Positions 55,585 through 64,000 of a DNA stretch of 64,000 nt are shown in pieces; positions within the stretch are counted from its first letter, which is position 1, and each line of letters starts with the position of its first letter. The DNA is from JAIESQ01 sp964495375 (GTDB taxonomy: Bacteria > Planctomycetota > Planctomycetia > Pirellulales > JAEUIK01): positions 1 to 64,000 of the forward strand of contig CAZBWM010000029.1 in assembly GCA_964495375.1 (NCBI GenBank). The letters are read 5' to 3'. The notes beneath the pieces are model-generated. The model worked only from the letters and a program-made list of their open reading frames with translations, did not search any database and was not told where the DNA came from. A program made the translations under genes and the position numbers.

Positions 55585-58167
55585 ATGACCTCGGAGGTTG
55601 CTCAGTCGATCCACTGGTGTCGCGCAGCAACGTTGACCGAACGTGCCGCCGCGATGTTTGGCAGCGATCATGCCGCGTCCAAATTCGGCACGCTTTCCGC
55701 GCCGATTGTAAATGTCGAGCAAACACAACAGCGCGTTGCCAAGTGGCGCGAGCAGGAACCGTTCGCCGGCGCCGATCTTTTCGCCCAGCGGCTCGCCAGT
55801 GATGGTCTCACTGCCGAACAATTTCAAACTCTACTCGGTACTGATCCCGAGATGCTGCGAGAATCGCTCGCGAAAACGCCTTGGTTTCAACAATTGCTCG
55901 GCCTGGAGAGCACAATCTCGTCGGGCGAAGTGGGAGTCAGCGACGACGTCCGTGAACAAGAAGCAACAACACTCGGCTTGGCGAATCTCTTCGCGCCCGC
56001 GATTCGCGCTGGTCGCGAGCGGCTAACCACGGAACTGCTGCTGCTTCAAACCCAACACTCCCCTCTCCCCGGCGATGTCGCCACGCTGGAGCGATTGCTG
56101 TTCGAGCAGTTTCTGCCTGTGCTGCAATCAATGGTCGGCGCGACCCTGGTGCTCGAGCTGAATGTCGCCCGACTGCAAGGCACCTTGGTTGGCGAGACTC
56201 CCCAAGAGCGATACGACGATTTCGTGCGGAGCTTGCGAGCGCCCGACGTCGCTCGCGCAATCTTCGATGAATACCCCGTGCTTGCCCGGCAGGCGTTGCT
56301 GGCCATCGACCAATGGGTGCGATTTAGCCTTGAATTCGTCGGGCAACTTTGCGTCGATTGGAATCTGCTTTGCGAAACCTTCCCGCTTCGCAATGACGAA
56401 ACGCTCTTGGAACTGACCGGCGGGGCCGGGGATCGCCACGCCGATGGCCGCTGCGTGCTGTTGCTGCGGTTCGATCGCGGGACTCGCCTGGTCTACAAAC
56501 CAAAATCGCTGATGGCCGAAGTACGGTTTCAAGAGTTGCTGACGTGGTGTAACGAGCGCGGTGCCACTCCGGCGCTGCGCACCCTGCAGATTGTCGATCG
56601 CGGCGACCACAGTTGGGTGGAGTTCGTCGACCCGGCGACCTGCCAATCGCTCGACGAGGTGCGGCGATTCTATGAGCGGCAAGGCGCCTACCTGGCGCTG
56701 CTCTACGTCGTGGCCGCCACCGATCTTCACTTCGAGAACCTCGTCGCGGCCGGCGAGCATCCGATATTCATCGACCTCGAAGCCCTGTTCCATCAAAGGC
56801 CGCATCGCCAGGAGATCGATCCCGCCGCGCAAGCACTGACGGAATCGGTGCTGGCCATACGATTGTTGCCGCAAACCGCCTACGTCGAAGGGATCGATCA
56901 GCCGGTCGACTTCAGTGGTCTGGGCGCGACCGCCGGTCAAACGCTTCCTTATCTGGCCGCTCGCTTGCAAGCCGCCCACACCGACGACATGCGCATCGCG
57001 CTCGAACACGCGGAGTTGCCGCCGGGACATCATCTGCCGACCTTGCATGGCGAGCCCGTCGACTTGCGAGAGCATGGCGGCGACCTGCTCACCGGCTTCA
57101 AGCGAATGTACGAGCTGCTGACGAGCTATCGCGACGAGCTGCTCGCCGCCGACGGGCCCTTTGCGCGATTCGCCGACGTCGAAGTGCGACACATCGCGCG
57201 AATCACGCAAATCTACAGCATTCTGCGCGACATGAGCCTGCACCCCGATCGGCTGCGTGACGCGCTGGATCGCGATCGTTGGCTCGACCGCCTGTGGGCA
57301 CAAGCCAAAGACTTCCCCACACTGGCTCGGTTGATCTCCGCCGAACGAGCCGACTTGTATCGCAACGACATTCCGTTATTCACCACACGCCCCAGTTCGC
57401 GCGACTTGTTCAGTTCGACCGGCGAACGAATCGAGAACTACTTTGAGCAATCATCCTTCGACCTGATGCGCGAGCGAATCGCCAATCTCGGCTCCGACGA
57501 TCTGGCGCGACAGTCGTGGCTCATCCAAGCGACCCTGGCGATTCTGCCAACGAGCACGTCGCCGGCCGCCGCTCCCCGTCCGCAGCTAGAGACGCAAAGC
57601 GCAAACGAGCCACTCGCGGCGGCACTGGCCATCGGCGAGCAACTCGCGTCGCTGGCCTGGCAGACCGAAAACGATGCCGGTTGGCTCGGCTGCATACAAC
57701 ACCCACGTGGCTGGACACTCGGCCCGTTGGGGCACGATCTGGCCACCGGTTTGCCTGGCATCGTGCTATTCTTGGCGGAGCTCGGTGCTCTAGCGGGTGA
57801 AAATCGCTTCCTGACGCTCGCTCGCAAGGCATTGAACACAATCCGTCGCAAATTATCGGCGACTGGCGCAGCGTCCCCGTCCGAGTTGCGCGAGCTCGCG
57901 GGCGTGCTAGCGTACTTGCAAAGTGTGGTCAGCGACACCAAGTTCGTTCGCACGGCACAACGCACGACCGCCATCGCGCGAACGTTGCTCGCTCAAACAG
58001 CAGGCGATGGCGCGGAGACCAACGCATCTGGGGGCGTCGACGCGGCAAGCGTTCCACCGTCGGGCATCTGCAACCCAGGTCTGCGCGATGGCCTGGCAGG
58101 ACGCGGGCGATCGATGCTACACGCCGCGATTCAGGCGCAGTTCATGGAAGAATCGCTGCCGAGCTGA
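55585..58167 (+). CDS. Class II lanthipeptide synthetase LanM with intact dehydratase and reduced cyclase domain
   Basis: 860 residues from ATG 55585 (GGAAAGG upstream); an in-frame GTG at 55495 lies before the terminator and is unlikely. The DUF4135 dehydratase phosphorylates and eliminates Ser/Thr of the precursor; its residues are present: Asp283 and His285 (GDRHADGR), Lys305 (VYKPKSL), Asp380, His382 and Asn385 (DLHFENL), Asp397 and Glu399 (FIDLEAL), and Arg602 (TTRPSSRD). The LanC-like part begins near 670 (GWTLGPLGHDLATGLPGIVLFLAELG) but has only about 190 residues instead of roughly 350-400. The zinc ligands of normal LanC (a Cys-Gly and a Cys-His-Gly motif) are absent; the corresponding end reads ICNPGLRDGLAGRG. 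It therefore probably dehydrates but may not catalyse ring closure. Confidence 0.9.
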   Translation: MTSEVAQSIHWCRAATLTERAAAMFGSDHAASKFGTLSAPIVNVEQTQQRVAKWREQEPFAGADLFAQRLASDGLTAEQFQTLLGTDPEMLRESLAKTPWFQQLLGLESTISSGEVGVSDDVREQEATTLGLANLFAPAIRAGRERLTTELLLLQTQHSPLPGDVATLERLLFEQFLPVLQSMVGATLVLELNVARLQGTLVGETPQERYDDFVRSLRAPDVARAIFDEYPVLARQALLAIDQWVRFSLEFVGQLCVDWNLLCETFPLRNDETLLELTGGAGDRHADGRCVLLLRFDRGTRLVYKPKSLMAEVRFQELLTWCNERGATPALRTLQIVDRGDHSWVEFVDPATCQSLDEVRRFYERQGAYLALLYVVAATDLHFENLVAAGEHPIFIDLEALFHQRPHRQEIDPAAQALTESVLAIRLLPQTAYVEGIDQPVDFSGLGATAGQTLPYLAARLQAAHTDDMRIALEHAELPPGHHLPTLHGEPVDLREHGGDLLTGFKRMYELLTSYRDELLAADGPFARFADVEVRHIARITQIYSILRDMSLHPDRLRDALDRDRWLDRLWAQAKDFPTLARLISAERADLYRNDIPLFTTRPSSRDLFSSTGERIENYFEQSSFDLMRERIANLGSDDLARQSWLIQATLAILPTSTSPAAAPRPQLETQSANEPLAAALAIGEQLASLAWQTENDAGWLGCIQHPRGWTLGPLGHDLATGLPGIVLFLAELGALAGENRFLTLARKALNTIRRKLSATGAASPSELRELAGVLAYLQSVVSDTKFVRTAQRTTAIARTLLAQTAGDGAETNASGGVDAASVPPSGICNPGLRDGLAGRGRSMLHAAIQAQFMEESLPS

Positions 58168-58196
58168 CGCGGAAAGGCTAACTTCGAGCGTGCGCC

Positions 58197-58796
58197 TTAC
58201 CCCGCCAGCTTCGCCGCGATCTTCGCCACGTGCCCACCTTGATAGCGGGCCCCTTCTAGCTCCACGGCCGAAGGCTGCCGGCTGCCGTCGGGGCCAGCAA
58301 TCGTCGATGCGCCATACGGTGAGTTGCCCATCACTTCGCTGACACCCATCTGACCCTGAAACGAATAGGGTAAGCCGACCACGATCATCCCTAAGTGCAA
58401 GAGCACCGGAATGAACGTCAGGATCGTCGTCTCTTGACCGCCATGCTGGCTGCCAGTCGACGTGAAGACCGACGCCACCTTGCCGACCAGTTTGCCCTGC
58501 ACCCAGAGCCCGCCCGTCTGATCGATAAAGTTCTTCATCTGCGAGGCCATGTTGCCGTACCGCGTCGGCGTGCCGAAGATGATCGCGTCGTAATCGGGCA
58601 GCTCCTTGACCGTAGCCAAGGGCGCCGCCTGGTCGAGCTTGAAGCCCGACTTGCGGGCGACCTCCTCGGGCACAAGCTCGGCAACGCGCTTGATGTCGAC
58701 TTCGGCCCCCGCGGCACGGGCTCCCTCGGCCACGGCTTGGGCCATCTGTTCGATATGTCCGTACGACGAGTAGTAGAGCACCAGCACTTTGGCCAT
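58197..58796 (-). CDS. wrbA: NAD(P)H:quinone oxidoreductase, WrbA type
   Basis: 199 residues, flavodoxin-like fold. FMN-binding motifs are visible: VLYYSSYGHIEQMAQAVAEG near the start, FGTPTRYGNMASQMKNFIDQTGGLW in the middle and TSTGSQHGGQETTILTFI. It reduces quinones by two electrons and so limits oxidative damage. AAGGAG lies 6 nt before the start. It is convergent with the LanM gene, 29 nt away. A role in detoxifying quinones made by the nearby tyrosinase is possible but unproven. Confidence 0.95.
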   Translation of the reverse strand: MAKVLVLYYSSYGHIEQMAQAVAEGARAAGAEVDIKRVAELVPEEVARKSGFKLDQAAPLATVKELPDYDAIIFGTPTRYGNMASQMKNFIDQTGGLWVQGKLVGKVASVFTSTGSQHGGQETTILTFIPVLLHLGMIVVGLPYSFQGQMGVSEVMGNSPYGASTIAGPDGSRQPSAVELEGARYQGGHVAKIAAKLAG

Positions 58797-58863
58797 TTGA
58801 TTCTCCTTGAGTTATTGCGATGAATCATAGCAAAGCCAACAATGCACGACAGTGACGCAAGTC

Positions 58864-59151
58864 ATGTGCCTTCTGGATTTCATCATGCCGATGCCAATTC
58901 CGACCGCTTGGCTCTCGAGGCAGTCGACTGTCGACGCATTCGAAAAGGAATTTGAATACGACGGAGTCGCGCTCGGGAATTGCCACAGCGAGTGGGAGGA
59001 GCTGAAAACGAAGATCCACCCCGGAGACGAACTCTGGTACTTCATCAGCCCGCCTGAGACATGGACTGGGTCCCTCCGCTGCGGTATGGAGGGAATCACG
59101 CTGCGCCGCGACGGTCAAACAGTCGACAATGTGCTGCTCTCTCTGAGCTAG
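58864..59151 (+). CDS. Small hypothetical protein
   Basis: About 95 residues (MCLLDFIMPMPIPTAWLSRQ...). No family was recognised. It has a plausible folded composition (EWEELKTKIHPGDELWYFISPPETWTG) without signal peptide or membrane segment. The start is uncertain: GTG 58852, ATG 58864 or ATG 58885, none with a clear ribosome site. Confidence 0.5.
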   Translation: MCLLDFIMPMPIPTAWLSRQSTVDAFEKEFEYDGVALGNCHSEWEELKTKIHPGDELWYFISPPETWTGSLRCGMEGITLRRDGQTVDNVLLSLS

Positions 59152-59285
59152 CCGCCCCCCCGTCCGCCCGTTGTTTCCGGAAGGTTTTTCGGGTAGTTTC
59201 GACGTTCCAGCCCGGCGCGCAACTGGGCGCCGTTTGCCTCGCTGATTTCCCGCCTTTTTCGCCCGATTCGCCCTGCGGAGCGACC

Positions 59286-60398
59286 ATGAGCGTTTCGACC
59301 TCGATTTCCCCCGACCTGGCCGCCAAGGCCCGGGCGGCACGCGAACAATTGGATGCCCACGCGTACGAGACCGTGCAGTGGCATTTCCATCCGTCGACCG
59401 GCTGTCCTTTCTGGCTCGAGCAGGCCAAGTCGCTGAAGTTCGATCCTTTGAAGGAAGTCAAGAGCTACGACGACCTGAAGAAATTCCCGCCGTTCGAGGA
59501 CGAGTGGCTCCGCGGCGGCCCCGTCCGACGCTGGGTGCCAAAGGCCTTCGCCGACAAGGCGATCTACGTCTTTGAGACCGGTGGCACCACCGGCGTGCCC
59601 AAGTCGCGCATCGCGCACGATGATTTCCGCACCGATTACGAATTGTTCAGTAGCACGCTGCCCGACGAGCACTTTCCGCCCGGCAGCAACTGGCTGATGC
59701 TCGGCCCCTCGGGCCCGCGGCGGCTCCGCCTGGCCGTCGAGCATTTGTGCCAGTTCCGCGGCGGCATCTGCTTCTGCGTCGATCTCGATCCGCGGTGGGT
59801 CATCAAGCTCATTAAGAAGGGCTGGATGGAACACCTCGAAGCTTACAAGCAGCACGTCATCGATCAGGCGATCACCATCTTGGGCGCGGGGCACGACATC
59901 AAGTGCATGTTCACCACGCCCAAACTGCTCGAGTCGTTGGCCAACGCGCTGGAAGAACGCGGCTCGAACATCAAAGAGACCGGCATCACCGGTATCTTCT
60001 CCGGCGGCACCGAGTTCACTCCGCAGTGGACGCGCTTCGCCGTCGAAGAACTGCTCGACGGTGTCTACATGACCCCCACCTACGGCAATACGCTGATGGG
60101 CCTGGCCTGCTCGCGCCCCGTGCTCCCCGAGGAAGGGTACAAGATCGCCTACTACGCACCGCAGCCGCGGGCGGCAATCGAAGTGGTCGACTTCGACGAC
60201 CCCAACAAGGTGGTCGGCTACGGCGAAACGGGCCGCGTGAAGCTCACGACGCTGACCAAGGAGTTCTTCGTTCCCGGCTTCCTCGAACGCGATGAAGGGG
60301 AACGCGAGCAACCTTACGAGAAGTACCCCTGGGACGGCATCAGCGGCGTGCGGCCGTTCCGCCAATTGGCCGAGTCGACAACCGTCGGCGTATATTGA
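59286..60398 (+). CDS. Short adenylate-forming acyl ligase-like enzyme
   Basis: 370 residues from ATG 59286. The ATP-binding loop FETGGTTGVPKSRIAHDDF is near residues 96-115 and the A5-like motif TPTYGNTLMGL near 260. With 370 residues it is shorter than normal acyl-CoA synthetases (500-600) and near the size of LuxE-type acyl-protein synthetases or phenylacetate-ligase cores, and its C-terminal lid looks small. It probably activates a carboxylic acid as acyl-AMP. A reductase-like aldehyde dehydrogenase and an iron alcohol dehydrogenase follow on the same strand, suggesting the path acid to acyl to aldehyde to alcohol, or the reverse. Substrate unknown. Confidence 0.8.
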   Translation: MSVSTSISPDLAAKARAAREQLDAHAYETVQWHFHPSTGCPFWLEQAKSLKFDPLKEVKSYDDLKKFPPFEDEWLRGGPVRRWVPKAFADKAIYVFETGGTTGVPKSRIAHDDFRTDYELFSSTLPDEHFPPGSNWLMLGPSGPRRLRLAVEHLCQFRGGICFCVDLDPRWVIKLIKKGWMEHLEAYKQHVIDQAITILGAGHDIKCMFTTPKLLESLANALEERGSNIKETGITGIFSGGTEFTPQWTRFAVEELLDGVYMTPTYGNTLMGLACSRPVLPEEGYKIAYYAPQPRAAIEVVDFDDPNKVVGYGETGRVKLTTLTKEFFVPGFLERDEGEREQPYEKYPWDGISGVRPFRQLAESTTVGVY

Positions 60399-60408
60399 CA
60401 AATAGCAG

Positions 60409-60486
60409 TTCGTAGGGTGCGTGAAACGCACCACAGATTCGACCTGCAAGCGCCGGAAAACTGGTGTGCTTCGCACACCCTACGAA
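60409..60486. repeat. Inverted pair of REP-like hairpins
   Basis: The element is bounded by inverted TTCGTAGGGTG (60409-60419) and CACCCTACGAA (60476-60486). Each end forms its own hairpin: GGTGCGT-GAA-ACGCACC (60416-60432) and GGTGTGC-TTC-GCACACC (60463-60479). It lies within the gap between two genes of one operon. Confidence 0.75.
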
Positions 60487-60541
60487 AAATCAGTTCGGCG
60501 CGGATCGAAGATAACTTGCCCAAGAATGTGGAGGTCGATCG

Positions 60542-61987
60542 GTGCTTAATATTCCCGTCCTGCGCTGGGGCAAACCGTACGAATCGCTCGAGAAAGAAGA
60601 CGTCACGCACTTTCTCACGGGCGAATCGTTGGCCAAGGTCAGCCAGGCCAACGCCGGCATCGTCACTCGCGACATGAAGCAGGATCGCCGCGCCCGCGAG
60701 GCCCTGCGTTCGATCCCCTGCGATGAGCTAATCGAACGCATTCGCCGCGCCGCCGACCTGTACCTCAACGGCACGCTCCCCGTCGGCGATGGCATGCAAT
60801 CCCCCGCCGAATTCGCCCGCATGCAGTCGGCCACCACGGGCCTGCCCGAGCACATGTGCAGTGCCAATATGACGAAGAACCACTTCGTCTTGAGCCGCAT
60901 GGACCAGGTGCTCGACTCGCTGACGCGCGGGCTTGACCTGTCGATCCTTACCAACGGCTACGGCATCGAATCGCGCGGCGTCGTCGTCAGCTACCAGGCG
61001 CAGGCAAACGTACTCGGGCTGGTGCTGCCGTCGAATTCCCCCGGCGTACATACGCTGTGGTTGCCGGTGATCCCGATGCAGCTTGGTCTGGTGCTCAAGC
61101 CGGGCCCGCAAGAACCGTGGACGCCCTACCGCATGGCGGCCGCGTTCTTCGAGGCGGGCATTCCGCGCGAGGCCATCGCCATCTATCCCGGCGGACCCGA
61201 CGTCGGCGCCGCGGTGTTGTCGAGCTGCCGCCGCTCGATGATCTTCGGTGGCACTGCCACGGTCGAACGCTACAAAGGCGACCCCCGCGTGCAGGTGCAC
61301 GGCCCTGGCTTCAGCAAAATCTTGATCGCCGATGACGTCGTCGACCATTGGGAAGATTACATCGATCTGATCGCTGACAGCGTCTACCTCAACAGCGGTC
61401 GCGGCTGCATCAACTGCTCGGGCGTGTGGGCGTCGCGTCACACTGCCGAGATTGCTCAAGCCCTGGCCGAAAAACTCGGCCCCATCGAGGCGCTCCCGCC
61501 AGACAATCCGAAAGCGGCCCTGGCTGCCTTCACCATCCCGGGCTCGGCCAAGGCAATTTGGAACCAGATCGAAGGAGGCTTCAAAGAACCCGGCGTCACG
61601 CACGCCACCGAGAAGTACGGGCCGCGCCTCGTCGAGCTCGAGCGCGCCGCCTACCTGCGGCCCACGGTCGTGCACTGCAAATCGCCCGAGCCCGCGCTCG
61701 CCAAGGCCGAGTATATGTTCCCGTTCGTCACGGTCGTCGAGTGCCCGCAAGCCAAAATGATCGAAGCGATCGGGCCGACGCTGGTCTGCTCGGGCATCAC
61801 CAACGACGAACAGTTCATTCGCGACCTGACCGACGCCACGCACATCGACCGGCTGAACATCGGGCCCATCCCCACGATCAAGCTCGATTGGCTGCAACCG
61901 CACGAGGGGAACATCGTCGAGTTCTTGTTCCGCGCGAGGGCGTACCAGTTGCCGGCCGAACGGCTGGCCCCCGCGGCAGCCCGGTAA
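60542..61987 (+). CDS. Aldehyde dehydrogenase / acyl reductase family protein
   Basis: 481 residues, GTG start at 60542 with GGAGG 7 nt before it. It has the aldehyde dehydrogenase fold: cofactor region VLGLVLPSNSPGVHTLWLPVIPMQLGLVLKPGPQEPWTP, FEAGIPREAIAIYPGG, and a catalytic Cys in NSGRGCINCSGVWASR (Cys289 or Cys292). The lack of the usual glutamate motif and the acid-activating gene before it favour an acyl-CoA/acyl-AMP reductase (LuxC-like role) over a classical aldehyde oxidase. The direction of the reaction is inferred, not shown. Confidence 0.82.
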   Translation: MLNIPVLRWGKPYESLEKEDVTHFLTGESLAKVSQANAGIVTRDMKQDRRAREALRSIPCDELIERIRRAADLYLNGTLPVGDGMQSPAEFARMQSATTGLPEHMCSANMTKNHFVLSRMDQVLDSLTRGLDLSILTNGYGIESRGVVVSYQAQANVLGLVLPSNSPGVHTLWLPVIPMQLGLVLKPGPQEPWTPYRMAAAFFEAGIPREAIAIYPGGPDVGAAVLSSCRRSMIFGGTATVERYKGDPRVQVHGPGFSKILIADDVVDHWEDYIDLIADSVYLNSGRGCINCSGVWASRHTAEIAQALAEKLGPIEALPPDNPKAALAAFTIPGSAKAIWNQIEGGFKEPGVTHATEKYGPRLVELERAAYLRPTVVHCKSPEPALAKAEYMFPFVTVVECPQAKMIEAIGPTLVCSGITNDEQFIRDLTDATHIDRLNIGPIPTIKLDWLQPHEGNIVEFLFRARAYQLPAERLAPAAAR

Positions 61988-61990
61988 GAA

Positions 61991-63142
61991 ATGACTTCTT
62001 TCGACTACGACCCTCGCACGCGGATCGTCTTCGGCGCCGGCCGCATCGGCGAGCTCGGCGCCTTGACGCGTGAATTGGGCGCGCACCGCGTGCTGGTAGT
62101 GAGCGATGCCGGCCTCGTCGCCGCCGGCCACGCAGAGCACGGGCTGGCCAGCCTGCGCGATGCCGGCCTCGAAACCGCCCTCTTCGACCGCGTGCACGAG
62201 AACCCCACCACGGCCGACGTCGATCTCGGCGTGGCCGTCGCGCGCGACTTCCGCCCCGACGTGCTTGTGGGCCTCGGCGGTGGCAGTTCGATGGACTGTG
62301 CCAAAGGGATCAACTTCATCCACTCGTGCGGCGGCCGCATGCACGACTACTGGGGAACCGGCAAAGCCACCGGGCCGCTGCTGCCGATGATCGCCGTGCC
62401 AACCACCGCCGGCACCGGCAGCGAGACGCAGTCGTTCGCGCTAATCTCCGACGCCGACACGCACGTCAAAATGGCTTGCGGCGACAAACGGGCCGCCTGC
62501 CGCGTCGCTCTGCTCGACCCCGAGCTCACCGTCACCCAACCGCCGCGCGTCACCGCGCTCACCGGCCTGGACGCGATGGCCCACGCCGTCGAGTCGTTCG
62601 TCACCACGCGCAAGAACCCGGTGTCGCTGGCCTTCAGTCGCGAGGCGTGGCGCTTCTTGGACGCCAATCTCGCCCGCGTGCTGCGCGACCCCGCCGATCT
62701 GACCGCTCGCGGCGGTATGCAGCTCGGGGCGTGCTTCGCCGGCCTGGCGATTGAGAACTCGATGCTGGGGGCGGCGCACGCCTTGGCCAATCCGCTCACA
62801 GCCCACTATGGCGTGCCGCATGGTCAGGCGGTTTCCATCATGCTCCCCCACGTGGTGCGCTATAACGGCGCGACGTGCGAGCGGTTGTATCATGACCTGC
62901 TGGCGATTACGGTCGACGACGAAGGAACGCCGCCCCCCGAAGGAGGCGCGGGGGCCTTGGCCGAGTTTTACACCGGTCTAATGCGGTTGGCCGAACTGCC
63001 GACGACGCTCGCCGCTCTGGCCGTCGATCGTTCATCGCTGCCGAGCTTGGCGGCCGAAGCGTCCAAGCAGTGGACCGCGCAGTTCAATCCCCGCCCGGTC
63101 GGCCCGGCCGAGCTGCAATCGCTTTACGAAGCGGCGTTTTGA
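61991..63142 (+). CDS. Iron-containing alcohol dehydrogenase
   Basis: 383 residues, typical length for the Fe-ADH family. NAD(P) motifs VGLGGGSSMDCAKGI and PTTAGTGSE are present, with metal ligands in GLDAMAHAVESF (Asp and His), GAAHALANPLTAHYGVPHGQAVSIMLP (two His). It interconverts aldehyde and alcohol. It starts 3 nt after the aldehyde dehydrogenase stop, so both are co-translated and the aldehyde is probably passed between them. Confidence 0.94.
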   Translation: MTSFDYDPRTRIVFGAGRIGELGALTRELGAHRVLVVSDAGLVAAGHAEHGLASLRDAGLETALFDRVHENPTTADVDLGVAVARDFRPDVLVGLGGGSSMDCAKGINFIHSCGGRMHDYWGTGKATGPLLPMIAVPTTAGTGSETQSFALISDADTHVKMACGDKRAACRVALLDPELTVTQPPRVTALTGLDAMAHAVESFVTTRKNPVSLAFSREAWRFLDANLARVLRDPADLTARGGMQLGACFAGLAIENSMLGAAHALANPLTAHYGVPHGQAVSIMLPHVVRYNGATCERLYHDLLAITVDDEGTPPPEGGAGALAEFYTGLMRLAELPTTLAALAVDRSSLPSLAAEASKQWTAQFNPRPVGPAELQSLYEAAF

Positions 63143-63154
63143 AAGGTGCGAACA

Positions 63155-64000
63155 TGGCTCGCGATCGCTTGCGGCACTGCACGTCGGCATATGCCCCTCG
63201 CTTTGCCTCGTGGGACATTCATCCTTTCTTGGTGATGGTTCTGTTGCTGACCACAGCCGGCTGTGGGGGCGATACGTCCGGCAATTCGACATCGCCCGCC
63301 GCGACCGGTTCGAGCGGGGAGGTCGCAACCTCGCGACCTGAGACCGCTGCTGCGCAGCCGCAGGCCGAACCAGCCACCACTCCGCCCAACTCGCAACCTG
63401 CCGCTCCTCACTCGGCCACGGCCGACAGTTGGCCCCTGTTTCGCGGTTCGCCCAGTGCCACCGGCGTGGCCGCGTCGAGCTTGCCCGACAATCTCGAAGT
63501 GCTCTGGCAGATTTCCACGCCCGACGGCTCGATTGAATCGACCGCCACGATCGTCGACGGCGTCGCCTACGTCGGCAACCTCAACGGTTATCTCTACGCC
63601 CTCAACCTGGCCGACGGCACCGAGAAGTGGAAGTACCAGACCGAGCCGGGCTTTTATGCTTCGGCGGCCGTGCGTGATAGGCGCGTCTACATCGGCGATG
63701 CCGAGGGGCGCTTCTACTGCCTGGACGCGGCCACCGGTGAGCTGAAGTGGGGCTTCTCGTCGAAGGCCGAGATCGACTCGAGCGCCAATTTCTGGCGCGA
63801 CTGCGTCATCTTCGGCTCGCAAGACGCCACGCTTTATTGCTTGAACGCCGCCACGGGCGAAAAAGTCTGGGATTACACCATTGCCGATCAGATCCGCTGC
63901 TTCCCCACCATTGCCGACGACCGCGCCTTCATCGCCGGCTGCGACAGCAAGCTCCACGTCGTCGACCTGACCACCGGGCAAGGGAGCGCCAATCTCGATA
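63155..64000 (+). CDS. PQQ-type beta-propeller lipoprotein, 3' end missing
   Basis: The reading frame opens at ATG 63155 (AAGG upstream) and runs off the right edge after about 282 residues. A signal peptide with a lipobox (LLTTAGCGGD) is followed by a Pro/Ala/Thr-rich linker and then blades of a PQQ-like propeller: WPLFRGSPSATG, GVAYVGNLNGYLYALNLADGTEKWKYQTE, RRVYIGDAEGRFYCLDAATGELKW and ATLYCLNAATGEKVWDY. It should be membrane-anchored outside the cytoplasm, like BamB-type scaffold proteins or planctomycete propeller proteins. No catalytic residues were recognised. Confidence 0.9.

Noticed and set aside
60728..62344. Long minus-strand open frame opposite the dehydrogenase genes
   Set aside because: It is an antisense shadow of two well-supported enzymes and has no recognisable motif.

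Overview
The window looks like a piece of a planctomycete chromosome, probably Pirellulales-like. The signs are high GC, many Tat-exported Gfo/Idh/MocA-type and amidohydrolase proteins, PEP-CTERM and DUF6807 (PmoA-like) proteins, HEAT-repeat proteins, a PQQ-type beta-propeller lipoprotein and intergenic palindromic repeats. This is inference from gene content; no rRNA or tRNA gene was seen.

Left third (1-21270, minus strand): two giant modular polyketide synthase genes that overlap by 13 nt. The upstream one (5037 aa) starts with a fatty acyl-AMP ligase and an ACP, then carries four KS modules. The downstream one runs off the left edge with KS-KR-cMT-ACP-KS. No module has an acyltransferase, so this is a trans-AT type assembly line primed with a fatty acid; no AT, thioesterase or PPTase gene is visible here.

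21.6-26.8 kb is housekeeping: a secreted Gly/Met-rich protein, a coiled-coil protein, thioredoxin with a near-consensus promoter, a small hypothetical, ilvC and ilvN. 26.8-30.2 kb is repeat-rich, with a four-unit tandem repeat, several hairpins and two diverged copies of one repeat block flanking a frameshifted PEP-CTERM gene. 30.2-36.1 kb holds three minus-strand glycosyltransferase-type genes, one fused to a methyltransferase, probably for surface polysaccharide.

36.6-42.1 kb encodes two secreted oxidative copper enzymes: a subtilase fused to a tyrosinase, and a multicopper oxidase with an extra N-terminal domain. 42.2-48.4 kb holds a DUF6807 protein coupled to an amidohydrolase (minus), then an oxidoreductase and two HEAT-repeat proteins (plus).

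48.7-58.2 kb is the most unusual part. A CzcB/CzcA-type metal efflux pair is followed on the same strand by a DUF692/MNIO iron oxidase, an overlapping unknown partner gene, a 69-aa precursor with a mersacidin-like leader and a Cys-rich core, a strong intrinsic terminator, and a LanM whose dehydratase half is intact but whose cyclase half is eroded. I read this as a hybrid MNIO/lanthipeptide RiPP locus, possibly making a metal-binding peptide. 58.2-64 kb has WrbA, a three-gene acid-aldehyde-alcohol module (short AMP-forming ligase, aldehyde dehydrogenase/acyl reductase, iron alcohol dehydrogenase) and a lipoprotein beta-propeller cut by the right edge.
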